Below are positions 57,149 to 64,000 of a DNA stretch of 64,000 nt, piece after piece (the stretch's first letter is position 1; every line of letters begins with the position of its first letter). Source of the stretch: Dinoroseobacter sp. (lineage in GTDB: Bacteria; Pseudomonadota; Alphaproteobacteria; Rhodobacterales; Rhodobacteraceae); the NCBI GenBank assembly GCA_017643385.1, contig JAEPNN010000005.1:62001-126000 (forward strand), written 5' to 3'. Below the pieces are notes generated by a model. That model did not search any database and was not told the DNA's origin. It saw nothing but the letters and a program-made list of their open reading frames with translations. The position numbers and the translations under genes are program-made.

Positions 57149-57739
57149 CTAAGACAGCCTGCCACATGCCCGAAGCTGAGCATCATACATGACCGCCCGG
57201 TCTGCGACTTCGCCTGCGACACGGACAAGCCAGGATTTTGAATTATAGCTGCCGCGCGCGTACCCCGTGTGACCTTCATGATAGGCCAGATACTGGTTGC
57301 GCGTGTCGGCCAAAGCCACACCGTTCCGCTCGTTGGTAATCGTCATATACCATCCCATGAAATCGGTTGCGTCATTGATCCGGTCGCGCCGCGCCCAGCT
57401 ATTGCCCGTCTTTCTCTGATACTCTTCCCAGGTCCCGTCCAGCGCCTGACTGTAACCGAAGGCTGAACTTTGACGGCCCATGGGAATGACACCGAGCGAA
57501 TAACGCACAGGTGTCCGTGCCTGTGGTCGGAATTTGCTTTCCTGATAAATAATGGCCATCTGACTGGCGACCGGAATTCCGTATTTGCGTTCAGTCTCTT
57601 TCATAGCATTCAGATAAGCTGGTCGCTGCGCAATGATCGCGCAAGCATTATCCAATTGGGATGGGGCGTCATTGTGGGACGATCCACCACACGCTGCCAA
57701 TATGACCAAAGCAAACAGAAGTTTCACGCTGCTGCGCAT
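57149..57739 (-). CDS. Lytic transglycosylase (SLT) lipoprotein
   Basis: A 196-residue lipoprotein with lipobox LAAC (Cys17). The SLT domain has the catalytic glutamate in MAIIYQESKFRPQA and the FGYSQALDGTWEEYQ segment. It should cut peptidoglycan glycan strands from the outer or inner membrane face. It ends six bases from the convergent lolA stop. Confidence 0.88.
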   Translation of the reverse strand: MRSSVKLLFALVILAACGGSSHNDAPSQLDNACAIIAQRPAYLNAMKETERKYGIPVASQMAIIYQESKFRPQARTPVRYSLGVIPMGRQSSAFGYSQALDGTWEEYQRKTGNSWARRDRINDATDFMGWYMTITNERNGVALADTRNQYLAYHEGHTGYARGSYNSKSWLVRVAGEVADRAVMYDAQLRACGRLS

Positions 57740-57821
57740 TTCAACTGCCTCGAATATTTTTCTAATTTTGCTGCACTATAGCGTAATTTCTGACCCAAGG
57801 GAATATATGCGAACCCCAAGC

Positions 57822-58703
57822 TTATAACAGAAACGCGAGCAAGAGCGGTATTGCACCCACCGAAAGCAACGTTGAAACCACAACAAGCCCTGCAACGGCT
57901 TTCGCATCTGCTTTATATCGCTCCGCCAGTAAGTAAGACGTCACAGCAACAGGCGTCGCCGCCTGAAGTATGAGCACTGCCAAAGCTACGGGATCGAGCG
58001 GGAACAAGGATCCCACGGCGAAGGCAAGACCCGCACAAATAAGCAGTTTCGCAAGACTGAGCCAAACAGCGCGCCCAAAGCCCGCTGGCTTTAATTGCGC
58101 CACCGCAACCCCCAGCGTCAGTAACATCAGAGGGATCGCCATTTGACCGACAAGCCCTAACGTGTTTGCTGCAACCGTTGGCACTTGCCACCCTTGCCAC
58201 AGAAAAACCGCGCCCGCGACAGCGGCAATCACCATGGGCTCACGCGCAAGACGTGACAGGGTTATGCCGCCAGCAACCAGCCATATCCCAAAAGTGAAGG
58301 CCCAAAGCGTCATAATGCCGAAAACCACAACCCCGTATCCAAGTCCAACATCGCCAAACGCAAAGAGCACCAGTGGTAAGCCAAGGTTCCCGGTATTGCC
58401 AAAAATGATGGGCGCAAGGAAGGTGCGCCTGTCCAGACGAAGCGCTGCCACAAATCCCCAGCAAGCCAACGTGATCGCCGCATATACCGCGAGGGCCGCA
58501 ACGGAGAGGTCCGCCAGGGCCCCAGGATCAATCTCAGTTTCAACCAACGCAGTGAAAACAAGACAGGGAGTTGCCAGCAGGACCCCAAGCCGTGTGACAA
58601 ATTCTACCGGGTAGTCATAGCCTGCCTTAACCCAGCCAAATCCGATGGCCGCAACAAGGAAAACGGGCGCTGCTACTTCAAGAACTGTCAAAAATAGAGT
58701 CAC
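57822..58703 (-). CDS. AEC-family (auxin efflux carrier-like) transporter
   Basis: A 293-residue membrane protein with ten or so hydrophobic helices and the two-halved pattern of the AEC/BART superfamily (PIIFGNTGNLGLPLVLFAFGD). Substrates of bacterial members include organic acids. The start is GTG 58703 with AGGAAAC upstream; the frame extends upstream across the divergent hspQ region but lacks a good start there. Confidence 0.87.
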   Translation of the reverse strand: MTLFLTVLEVAAPVFLVAAIGFGWVKAGYDYPVEFVTRLGVLLATPCLVFTALVETEIDPGALADLSVAALAVYAAITLACWGFVAALRLDRRTFLAPIIFGNTGNLGLPLVLFAFGDVGLGYGVVVFGIMTLWAFTFGIWLVAGGITLSRLAREPMVIAAVAGAVFLWQGWQVPTVAANTLGLVGQMAIPLMLLTLGVAVAQLKPAGFGRAVWLSLAKLLICAGLAFAVGSLFPLDPVALAVLILQAATPVAVTSYLLAERYKADAKAVAGLVVVSTLLSVGAIPLLLAFLL

Positions 58704-58785
58704 AGTTTGTTTCCTGCAAAAACAGGCTGGTTGCATAGACAAGGCAGCGCGCGATGGTCTATCCCTCGTGATCGGGGGACGCAAC

Positions 58786-59115
58786 ATGATGCTAAAGGCA
58801 CAAGCCAAATTCCATTTGGGACAAGTGGTTCGCCACAAACGACACCCGTTTCGCGGAGTGATCTTTGATATCGATCCCGAGTTCGCAAATACTCAAGACT
58901 GGTATGATTCCATTCCAGAGGAAGCTCGACCGAGCAAAGACCAGCCCTTCTACCATCTGCTCGCGGAAAACGACCAAAGCTACTATGTGGCCTACGTTTC
59001 TGAGCAGAACCTACTGGCAGACGAGACCGGCCAACCGGTGGATCACCCGGATCTGCCCGACCTGTTTGGCGATTTCCAGGACGGGCACTATCCCCTTCAT
59101 TTTCAAATGAACTGA
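58786..59115 (+). CDS. hspQ: Heat shock protein HspQ
   Basis: A 109-residue YccV/HspQ-family protein. FHLGQVVRHKRHPFRGVIFDIDPEF and QPFYHLLAENDQSYYVAYVSEQNL are diagnostic. In E. coli, HspQ stimulates Lon protease; in alphaproteobacteria it is usually annotated only by family. GGGGGA lies five bases before ATG 58786. It is divergent from the AEC transporter gene. Confidence 0.9.
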   Translation: MMLKAQAKFHLGQVVRHKRHPFRGVIFDIDPEFANTQDWYDSIPEEARPSKDQPFYHLLAENDQSYYVAYVSEQNLLADETGQPVDHPDLPDLFGDFQDGHYPLHFQMN

Positions 59116-59213
59116 GGCGATATCGCGATCCGCGTTTATGTTGCATCGCTTGGTGGCTGCCTTCTTTGGCGCTCGGAAGCGATGCTGGGCGTCTCACGTA
59201 AACAGGAAGCGTT

Positions 59214-60794
59214 TTAATAGCCTAGAGCACAACCGTCCTTACGAGGATCAGATGCGCCCACCAACGTTCCATTTACCGTATCCAGCCAGATGGCCTGCGC
59301 GCCCCCGATCGGGGTGTGCGGAACAACAACATCATGGCCCATCCCGGCAAGCGCTGCATGCACCTCAGGCGCGTATCCTCGTTCAACCTTCATCTGCCCC
59401 AGATCGGCAAAGCTGCGAGGGGCGTCGAGTGCTGTTTGAATATCCATCCCGAACTCAAGCATGTTCGACAGGACCCGCACATGCCCATTGGGCTGATAAG
59501 CACCGCCCATCACGCCAAAGGGCATAACCACTTTTCCATCCTGTTTCAGCATGGCAGGAATAATCGTGTGCATTGGACGCTTGCCCGGCCCAAACTCGTT
59601 GGCATGGCCTTGTTCCAGCGTGAACCCTGCACCGCGGTTCTGAAACAGAATGCCAAACTTGTCGCTTGAAATGCCCGATCCAAAGTCCTTGAAGATCGAA
59701 TAGATTAACGAAACGGCCATGCCATCGCGATCCACGCACGTCAGGTAGATCGTCTCCTTGTGAACCGACTCAGACCGAGCACGCGCTGAGATCATCGCGC
59801 GCTTTGGATCGATGAGTCCGGCAAGCGCCTTACCTGTCTCCGGATCAAGCATGTACTCAAGCTTTGTCATGTAATCCGGGTCAGAAAGAAACCTGTCGCG
59901 GGCGTCATATGCAAGTTTGGCGGCCTCAGCCTCGAAATGTGCGCGCTCAAAGCCAAATGGATCCAGACCAGAGATGTCAAACTCTGCCAGGATATTGGCC
60001 ATAAGCAGCGCCGTGGCCCCCTGACCATTTGGTGGATGCTCTACCAGTTCAGATCCCATGACCGGCCCCGAAATTGGCGTTGTTACAGTCATTTCCGTTG
60101 CCGCAAAATCTTCGGCAGCGTGGACACCGCCGCGCGCCTGAAGTGCGGTCAGCATGTCTTCCATCACCTCGCCAGAATAAAACGCGTCGCGCCCATCCCT
60201 TGCGACACGGCGCAAAACCTCCGCCTGACCGGGCAGAGCGAAACGTTCACCCGCTTTATAAGGTTTGCCGTGGTTGAAATACTGGTCCCTTGCAACGCCC
60301 TTCAAGCGTGGATGATCACCGCGCCAGTCAAAGGCTGCGCGCGGGGCGACAGGGACACCCTCATCGAAATACCGGATGGCCGGGGCAAGCACAGCATCCA
60401 TGCCTTTCCGCCCATGAGACGCGCTGAGTTTGCAGAACGCATCCATTGCGCCAGGAATCGTGACGGTCGCCGGATGGTCAGGCGGCAGCGCTTTCAAGTC
60501 TTGGTCGCGCAACACTTGCGCATCGCTGGCAGCCGGCGCCCGCCCAGACCCATTATAGGCCTCGACCGTCTCGCTGCCTGCTGGCTTTACGAGAACGAAA
60601 CAGTCACCGCCGATCCCGGTCATCGCAGGTTCGCAAACGCCCAGCAGGATGGCTGCCGAGATTGCGGCATCCATTGCGTTGCCTCCAGATTTCAACATCT
60701 CGATTGCTGTCTGTGCCGCCAATGGATGCGACGTCGCGCACATACCGTTGGTTGCATAGACGGCCGACCGCCCTGGCAAATGTAGATCGCGCAT
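59214..60794 (-). CDS. ggt: Gamma-glutamyltransferase family protein
   Basis: A 526-residue Ntn-hydrolase of the GGT family. The catalytic threonine lines up with Thr348 in ETIYLTCVDRDGMAVSLIYS; self-cleavage before it would give large and small subunits. GSGI and the RPMHTIIPAML segment are typical. It lacks a signal peptide (MRDLHLPGRSAVYATNG), so it may act in the cytoplasm on glutathione or glutaryl-type amides. GGGAGAGG precedes ATG 60794. Confidence 0.9.
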   Translation of the reverse strand: MRDLHLPGRSAVYATNGMCATSHPLAAQTAIEMLKSGGNAMDAAISAAILLGVCEPAMTGIGGDCFVLVKPAGSETVEAYNGSGRAPAASDAQVLRDQDLKALPPDHPATVTIPGAMDAFCKLSASHGRKGMDAVLAPAIRYFDEGVPVAPRAAFDWRGDHPRLKGVARDQYFNHGKPYKAGERFALPGQAEVLRRVARDGRDAFYSGEVMEDMLTALQARGGVHAAEDFAATEMTVTTPISGPVMGSELVEHPPNGQGATALLMANILAEFDISGLDPFGFERAHFEAEAAKLAYDARDRFLSDPDYMTKLEYMLDPETGKALAGLIDPKRAMISARARSESVHKETIYLTCVDRDGMAVSLIYSIFKDFGSGISSDKFGILFQNRGAGFTLEQGHANEFGPGKRPMHTIIPAMLKQDGKVVMPFGVMGGAYQPNGHVRVLSNMLEFGMDIQTALDAPRSFADLGQMKVERGYAPEVHAALAGMGHDVVVPHTPIGGAQAIWLDTVNGTLVGASDPRKDGCALGY

Positions 60795-61103
60795 GGACCC
60801 TCTCCCCTTTTGAAGCGGACGGTATGACAAAATTTACGGAAGACAAGGCGCAGTGAACAGTAACTCGGTTTTTTGTACCGCACTTCGTGGCGATAACATC
60901 AGGAATACTGTTCGGAAATGGAATGCCCCGGTGCAACACACTGGGTGGGGGCAATAAAGCGCGGCACCGGGGGAAGCATATTCTTGCTACATCACTTTTG
61001 TTTCAAACCTGTGCGGCAAGGATTAGGTCAAAATCTGGCTTTTTTTGGGCCTGCGCAAAAATTTCATGCGTTCGCATCAAGAAACTTCAGAACTGTGACG
61101 CGT
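60795..61103. other. 309-base spacer between RbaW-like gene and ggt
   Basis: Both flanking genes run leftward, so this space should hold the ggt promoter and the end of the RbaW-like transcript. I see no ORF, hairpin terminator, repeat or RNA gene that stands out; a TTTTTTTGGG run at 61039-61048 is the only unusual stretch. Confidence 0.5.
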
Positions 61104-61583
61104 TCAGCACATGGCACCCTGCGTCCTCGGGATCTGGATGGTCAGTCGATTGTGTTCGCCGTCGCGTTCGTAGTCCAGCTTTTCGGTCAGCGCACGGATC
61201 ATCTGCAATCCAAAACCGCCCTCGGGCAGATCATAGATCGCCGGTTTACTGATATGTTCGCCCACCGGCAGATGATTTTTGGGCATGGGTGCGCCATTGT
61301 CTGTAAGCTCGACAGCGAGCGCATGTTGCAAGAGGTGGGCTGACATGGTGATCGATCCCCTCTGCCGGTCGGCGTATGCATGTTCAACGATATTATTTAG
61401 CACCTCAGCCAAAACGAGCTCGGTGTGTTCCACATCAGGCTGCGCCACACCATTTGACAGTAAGCTCAAGTGCAAGCCGTGCAGCAGTCGCCTTACTGCA
61501 AGATTGGTCGCGGGAATAATGAAGTCGAGCACCAGATCCGGGATTTCCATTGGTGTCTTGGGAACCATACCTGCGCATCTCAT
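61104..61583 (-). CDS. RbaW/RsbW-like anti-sigma factor kinase
   Basis: A 159-residue GHKL ATPase of the RsbW type. The N box is EVLNNIVEHAYAD (about 60-72), the ATP-lid motifs are TDNGAP (94-99) and EGGFGLQMIRAL (121-132). Such proteins bind a sigma factor or phosphorylate a STAS partner. The gene overlaps the STAS gene by ATGA, so the two are made together. In Rhodobacter capsulatus the equivalent RbaV-RbaW pair affects gene transfer agent production. No phosphatase (RbaU) gene is adjacent. Confidence 0.83.
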   Translation of the reverse strand: MRCAGMVPKTPMEIPDLVLDFIIPATNLAVRRLLHGLHLSLLSNGVAQPDVEHTELVLAEVLNNIVEHAYADRQRGSITMSAHLLQHALAVELTDNGAPMPKNHLPVGEHISKPAIYDLPEGGFGLQMIRALTEKLDYERDGEHNRLTIQIPRTQGAMC

Positions 61584-61909
61584 GCCGTAAACGCCAGCGC
61601 GGCGGAAGCATGAATAGCGAACACCTCGTCCATCCGGGTCAGCCGGAACACTTTCGCCACGATCGGTGTCAGGCTTGCCAATTCCAGTCGTGTGTCAGGT
61701 GCACAGGCCTTCATCACCGCCACAACCGCGCCAAGACCCGAACTGTCCAGGAATTTCACTTGCCCCATGTCCAGGATAACCCGGGCCGGCGCATTCACTG
61801 TAGCCGCCTGCATCTCATCCTTGAATTGAATGCACGAAGCGGCATCGATCCGGTCTTCGACAACCTTGATCAACAGCGCATCCGAATGGGCCGTGGTTTC
61901 CAGTTTCAT
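61580..61909 (-). CDS. STAS-domain anti-anti-sigma factor (RbaV-like)
   Basis: A 109-residue STAS protein. The phosphoserine site lies in VKFLDSSGLGAVVAV (Ser56/Ser57). In partner-switching systems the unphosphorylated form binds the RsbW-like kinase and frees its sigma factor. ATG 61909 is the start, with GGGGGC upstream; 19 more in-frame residues upstream look non-native. It is the first gene of the pair. Confidence 0.87.
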   Translation of the reverse strand: MKLETTAHSDALLIKVVEDRIDAASCIQFKDEMQAATVNAPARVILDMGQVKFLDSSGLGAVVAVMKACAPDTRLELASLTPIVAKVFRLTRMDEVFAIHASAALAFTA

Positions 61910-61930
61910 CTTTGCCCCCAATTTGATTTG

Positions 61931-61966
61931 GTGTTGTAGACGGTAGGAGGAAATTCTTACCAACAC
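61931..61966. promoter_or_regulatory. Dyad in divergent promoter of STAS gene and thiolase gene
   Basis: GTGTTG (61931-61936) is mirrored by CAACAC (61961-61966), with an inner GGTA/TACC pair. It lies in the 98-base space between divergent genes. An operator is possible, but the repeat is short and imperfect. Confidence 0.3.
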
Positions 61967-62007
61967 GTTGAATAAGAAACGCGTTCAGGCAAACTGGAGA
62001 GAGGCCC

Positions 62008-63180
62008 ATGGAAAGCATTGTCATTTCAGGAGCATGCCGAACAGCAATGGGCGGTTTCCAAGGCGTTTTTTCAAGTGTTGAAGCATCGGCACTTGGGGGC
62101 GAGGCCATCAAGGGCGCAATGTCGCAAGCCAATATTCAAACGGTCGACGAGGTGCTGATGGGGTGCGTTTTGCCTGCTGGACAGGGTCAGGCCCCGGCAC
62201 GTCAGGCGGGCTTTGCCGCCGGGCTTGGTGAAGACGTGCCCGCGACCACGCTCAACAAAATGTGCGGATCCGGTATGAAGGCTGCAATGATGGCCTATGA
62301 TGCTCTGGCAACCGGATCGGCCGATATTATCGCAGCCGGAGGCATGGAGAGCATGACACGTGCGCCCTACATGCTGCCAAAAATGCGCGATGGAGCGCGG
62401 ATCGGGCATAGTAACGTGATTGACCACATGTTTCTCGATGGCCTTGAAGACGCCTATGACAAGGGCCGCCTCATGGGGACTTTTGCCGAAGATTGCGCGC
62501 AGGCCTTTCAATTTACCCGTACCGCACAGGACGAATATGCTCTTGCTTCGCTGAGCCGGGCGTTAGATGCCGAAGCCTCGGGCGCATTTGCAAACGAGAT
62601 CGTCCCTATCACCGTCCAGAGCCGAAAAGGCGACACGACAGTTTCGGCAGATGAACAGCCCGGCAATGCGCGTCCGGACAAGATCCCGAACCTGAAACCA
62701 GCCTTCCGCAAGGATGGGACTGTGACCGCTGCGAACTCGTCTTCCATATCGGACGGTGCTGCGGCTCTAATCCTCGTGCGCGAAAGTATAGCAACCGCAA
62801 GGGGCATGCCTGTTCGCGCGCGCATTCTGGGTCATGCTTCACACGCGCACGCGCCTTCCGAGTTTCCAACTGCCCCGGTGCCTGCAGCCGAAAAGCTACT
62901 GAACCGCCTTGGATGGTCGATTGACGATGTCGACTTGTGGGAGGTTAACGAAGCTTTCGCAGTCGTACCGATGGCCTTCATGTCCCGTTTGGGAATTTCC
63001 CATGACAAGGTGAATGTAAACGGTGGCGCCTGTGCTCTTGGCCATCCGATCGGTGCATCTGGTGCGCGCATTATGGTTACACTCTTGAACGCGATGGAGG
63101 CCCGCGGATTAAAACGCGGTGTTGCAGCCATCTGCATCGGCGGGGGCGAAGGCACTGCCATTGCAATTGAACGTCCATGA
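62008..63180 (+). CDS. Acetyl-CoA acetyltransferase (thiolase)
   Basis: A 390-residue thiolase. Catalytic Cys86 is in LNKMCGSGMKA, and the later NEAFAVVP, GGACALGHPIGASGAR and AICIGGGEG motifs carry the His and second Cys. It condenses or splits acetyl-CoA units; which direction, and whether it belongs to PHB synthesis or beta-oxidation, cannot be told here as no phaB or fad gene is adjacent. GAGAGAGG precedes ATG. msrC overlaps its stop. Confidence 0.95.
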   Translation: MESIVISGACRTAMGGFQGVFSSVEASALGGEAIKGAMSQANIQTVDEVLMGCVLPAGQGQAPARQAGFAAGLGEDVPATTLNKMCGSGMKAAMMAYDALATGSADIIAAGGMESMTRAPYMLPKMRDGARIGHSNVIDHMFLDGLEDAYDKGRLMGTFAEDCAQAFQFTRTAQDEYALASLSRALDAEASGAFANEIVPITVQSRKGDTTVSADEQPGNARPDKIPNLKPAFRKDGTVTAANSSSISDGAAALILVRESIATARGMPVRARILGHASHAHAPSEFPTAPVPAAEKLLNRLGWSIDDVDLWEVNEAFAVVPMAFMSRLGISHDKVNVNGGACALGHPIGASGARIMVTLLNAMEARGLKRGVAAICIGGGEGTAIAIERP

Positions 63181-63629
63181 AGACTGTTGACTATAAAGAG
63201 CTTGCCCAGGTCTGTGCGTCACTGACCGAAGGCGAGACAGACCAGATCGCTCTGATGGCAACGCTCGCCTGCGAAGTCTTTCACGCCGATGATCGCTTTG
63301 ACTGGGTCGGGTTTTATCGTGTCGTATCGCCCGGTCTTCTGAAAATTGGACCCTATCAGGGGGGCCATGGGTGTCTCGTTATTCCGTTTGAGCGCGGTGT
63401 CTGCGGGGCCTGTGCACGCGAAGAAGCTGCGCAGCTTGTGCCGGATGTGGATGCGTTTCCCGGACATATCGCTTGTGCAAGTTCCACCAGATCCGAATTG
63501 GTGCTTCCGGTTTTTGATGCGAATGGATTGATTGCCGTTTTTGATCTCGACAGCGATCAGCCCGATGCGTTCACGCTGGAAGATCAGGTCCAACTGCAAG
63601 CAATTCTGGATCAGAGCTTTGGTCAATAG
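63177..63629 (+). CDS. msrC: Free methionine-(R)-sulfoxide reductase (GAF domain)
   Basis: A 150-residue GAF-fold enzyme that reduces free methionine R-sulfoxide. Three cysteines lie at 66, 76 and 100 (GCLVIPFERGVCG, then HIACAS). The spacings of 10 and 24 are the same as the catalytic set I recall from yeast fRMsr. Start overlaps the thiolase stop (ATGA), so the pair is cotranscribed, though no metabolic link is obvious. Confidence 0.9.
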   Translation: MKTVDYKELAQVCASLTEGETDQIALMATLACEVFHADDRFDWVGFYRVVSPGLLKIGPYQGGHGCLVIPFERGVCGACAREEAAQLVPDVDAFPGHIACASSTRSELVLPVFDANGLIAVFDLDSDQPDAFTLEDQVQLQAILDQSFGQ

Positions 63630-63746
63630 GCCGCCACATTCGGAAACATTCTGCCCCGAAATTGCCCAATGTTCGCAGAATTCGTGCCAAAGAGCGCGTT
63701 CAGTTTCTTCATCGTGAACAAAGACTTCCTAACAGGGAAAATAACG

Positions 63747-63947
63747 ATGACACAGCTACAGTTGATTGATCCAAACTACGCCAATTCTGTTTTGGGCATG
63801 GTATGTGAAGAGCGCTCAAAATCCTTGTCAAAGCGCGAATGGCTTCACCGCCTCAAGGGCCTTGGTCTCTATATTGCGGACAACAAGGTCTTCACGATGC
63901 GTCGTGATCACTCCGTTTGCGAGCTTCCACCTTATTTGTGCGAGTGA
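63747..63947 (+). CDS. Small protein of unknown function
   Basis: A 66-residue protein (MTQLQLIDPNYANSVLGMVCEERSKSLSKREWLHRLKGLGLYIADNKVFTMRRDHSVCELPPYLCE). AGGGAAA precedes ATG 63747. It has three cysteines, a basic middle and no signal peptide. I do not recognise a family. The last 53 bases of the window after it hold nothing I can identify. Confidence 0.55.
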   Translation: MTQLQLIDPNYANSVLGMVCEERSKSLSKREWLHRLKGLGLYIADNKVFTMRRDHSVCELPPYLCE

Positions 63948-64000
63948 TCACGCAGACGCCAGGCGGTACCGCGGAAGCAGCGCAAGTATCGGCAAACAAA

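Overview
The window looks like an ordinary stretch of chromosome from a marine alphaproteobacterium of the Rhodobacteraceae (Roseobacter-like). Reasons: a CcrM-type GANTC methyltransferase next to rnhB, a CenR-like response regulator, an IalB-like protein, a DUF4170 gene beside lipid A genes, the DUF3576-leuS-lptE-holA order, DUF2125, an RbaV/RbaW-like STAS plus anti-sigma pair, and an AlkB-type hydroxylase. I see no phage, transposon, CRISPR array, rRNA or tRNA. This assignment rests on recalled gene families and synteny; no database search was possible.

Layout. 1-8015: pnp 3' end, a lipoate ligase-like gene, a small HTH protein, peroxiredoxin, aldehyde dehydrogenase, fatty acid desaturase, RluA, RlmN and an IalB-family protein. 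8181-13176: asparaginase, then the whole phosphoserine route to serine as two divergent units (serB against serC-serA), with a structured serC leader. 13177-17918: a small ORF behind a perfect CtrA-like box, then the threonine catabolic operon kbl-tdh-(cysteine synthase-like), then a membrane-anchored winged-helix protein overlapped by a small exported protein. 18130-24167: an exported repeat protein, rnhB, ccrM (promoter rich in GANTC), alkB, mutY, the DciA-like DUF721 gene and a DsbA-family protein. 24243-29519: lipid A/Kdo genes (lpxK, waaA, DUF4170), then Trm112, a LON-substrate-domain protein, a CnoX-like thioredoxin and xthA. 29727-34455: ExoD-like, CenR-like regulator, ribA, L,D-transpeptidase, YggS and a porin.

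34736-44326: DUF3576 lipoprotein, leuS-lptE-holA, two glutathione enzymes, a flavoprotein, a LysR regulator, a methyltransferase and an HNH protein. 44410-52206: a crotonase lacking its usual glutamates, an SDR, DUF2125, pmbA, an inositol monophosphatase-family enzyme, a UbiH-type hydroxylase and an amidase. 52305-64000: dapC-like aminotransferase, ftsK, lolA, a lytic transglycosylase lipoprotein, an AEC transporter, hspQ, ggt, the RbaV/RbaW pair, a thiolase, the free-methionine sulfoxide reductase gene and a small unknown gene.

Most genes are housekeeping: envelope assembly (lpxK, waaA, lptE, lolA, porin, lytic enzymes), cell cycle (ccrM, CenR-like, ftsK, holA, DciA-like), redox defence, and amino acid metabolism. 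Genes are packed tightly, and five convergent pairs share a four-base overlap of their stop codons. No spectacular new system is evident. The best leads are the reversed-order membrane winged-helix protein, the exported protein with two gap-free 24-residue cysteine repeats, the CtrA-boxed small ORF, and two enzymes (Tdh, crotonase) that lack hallmark residues.
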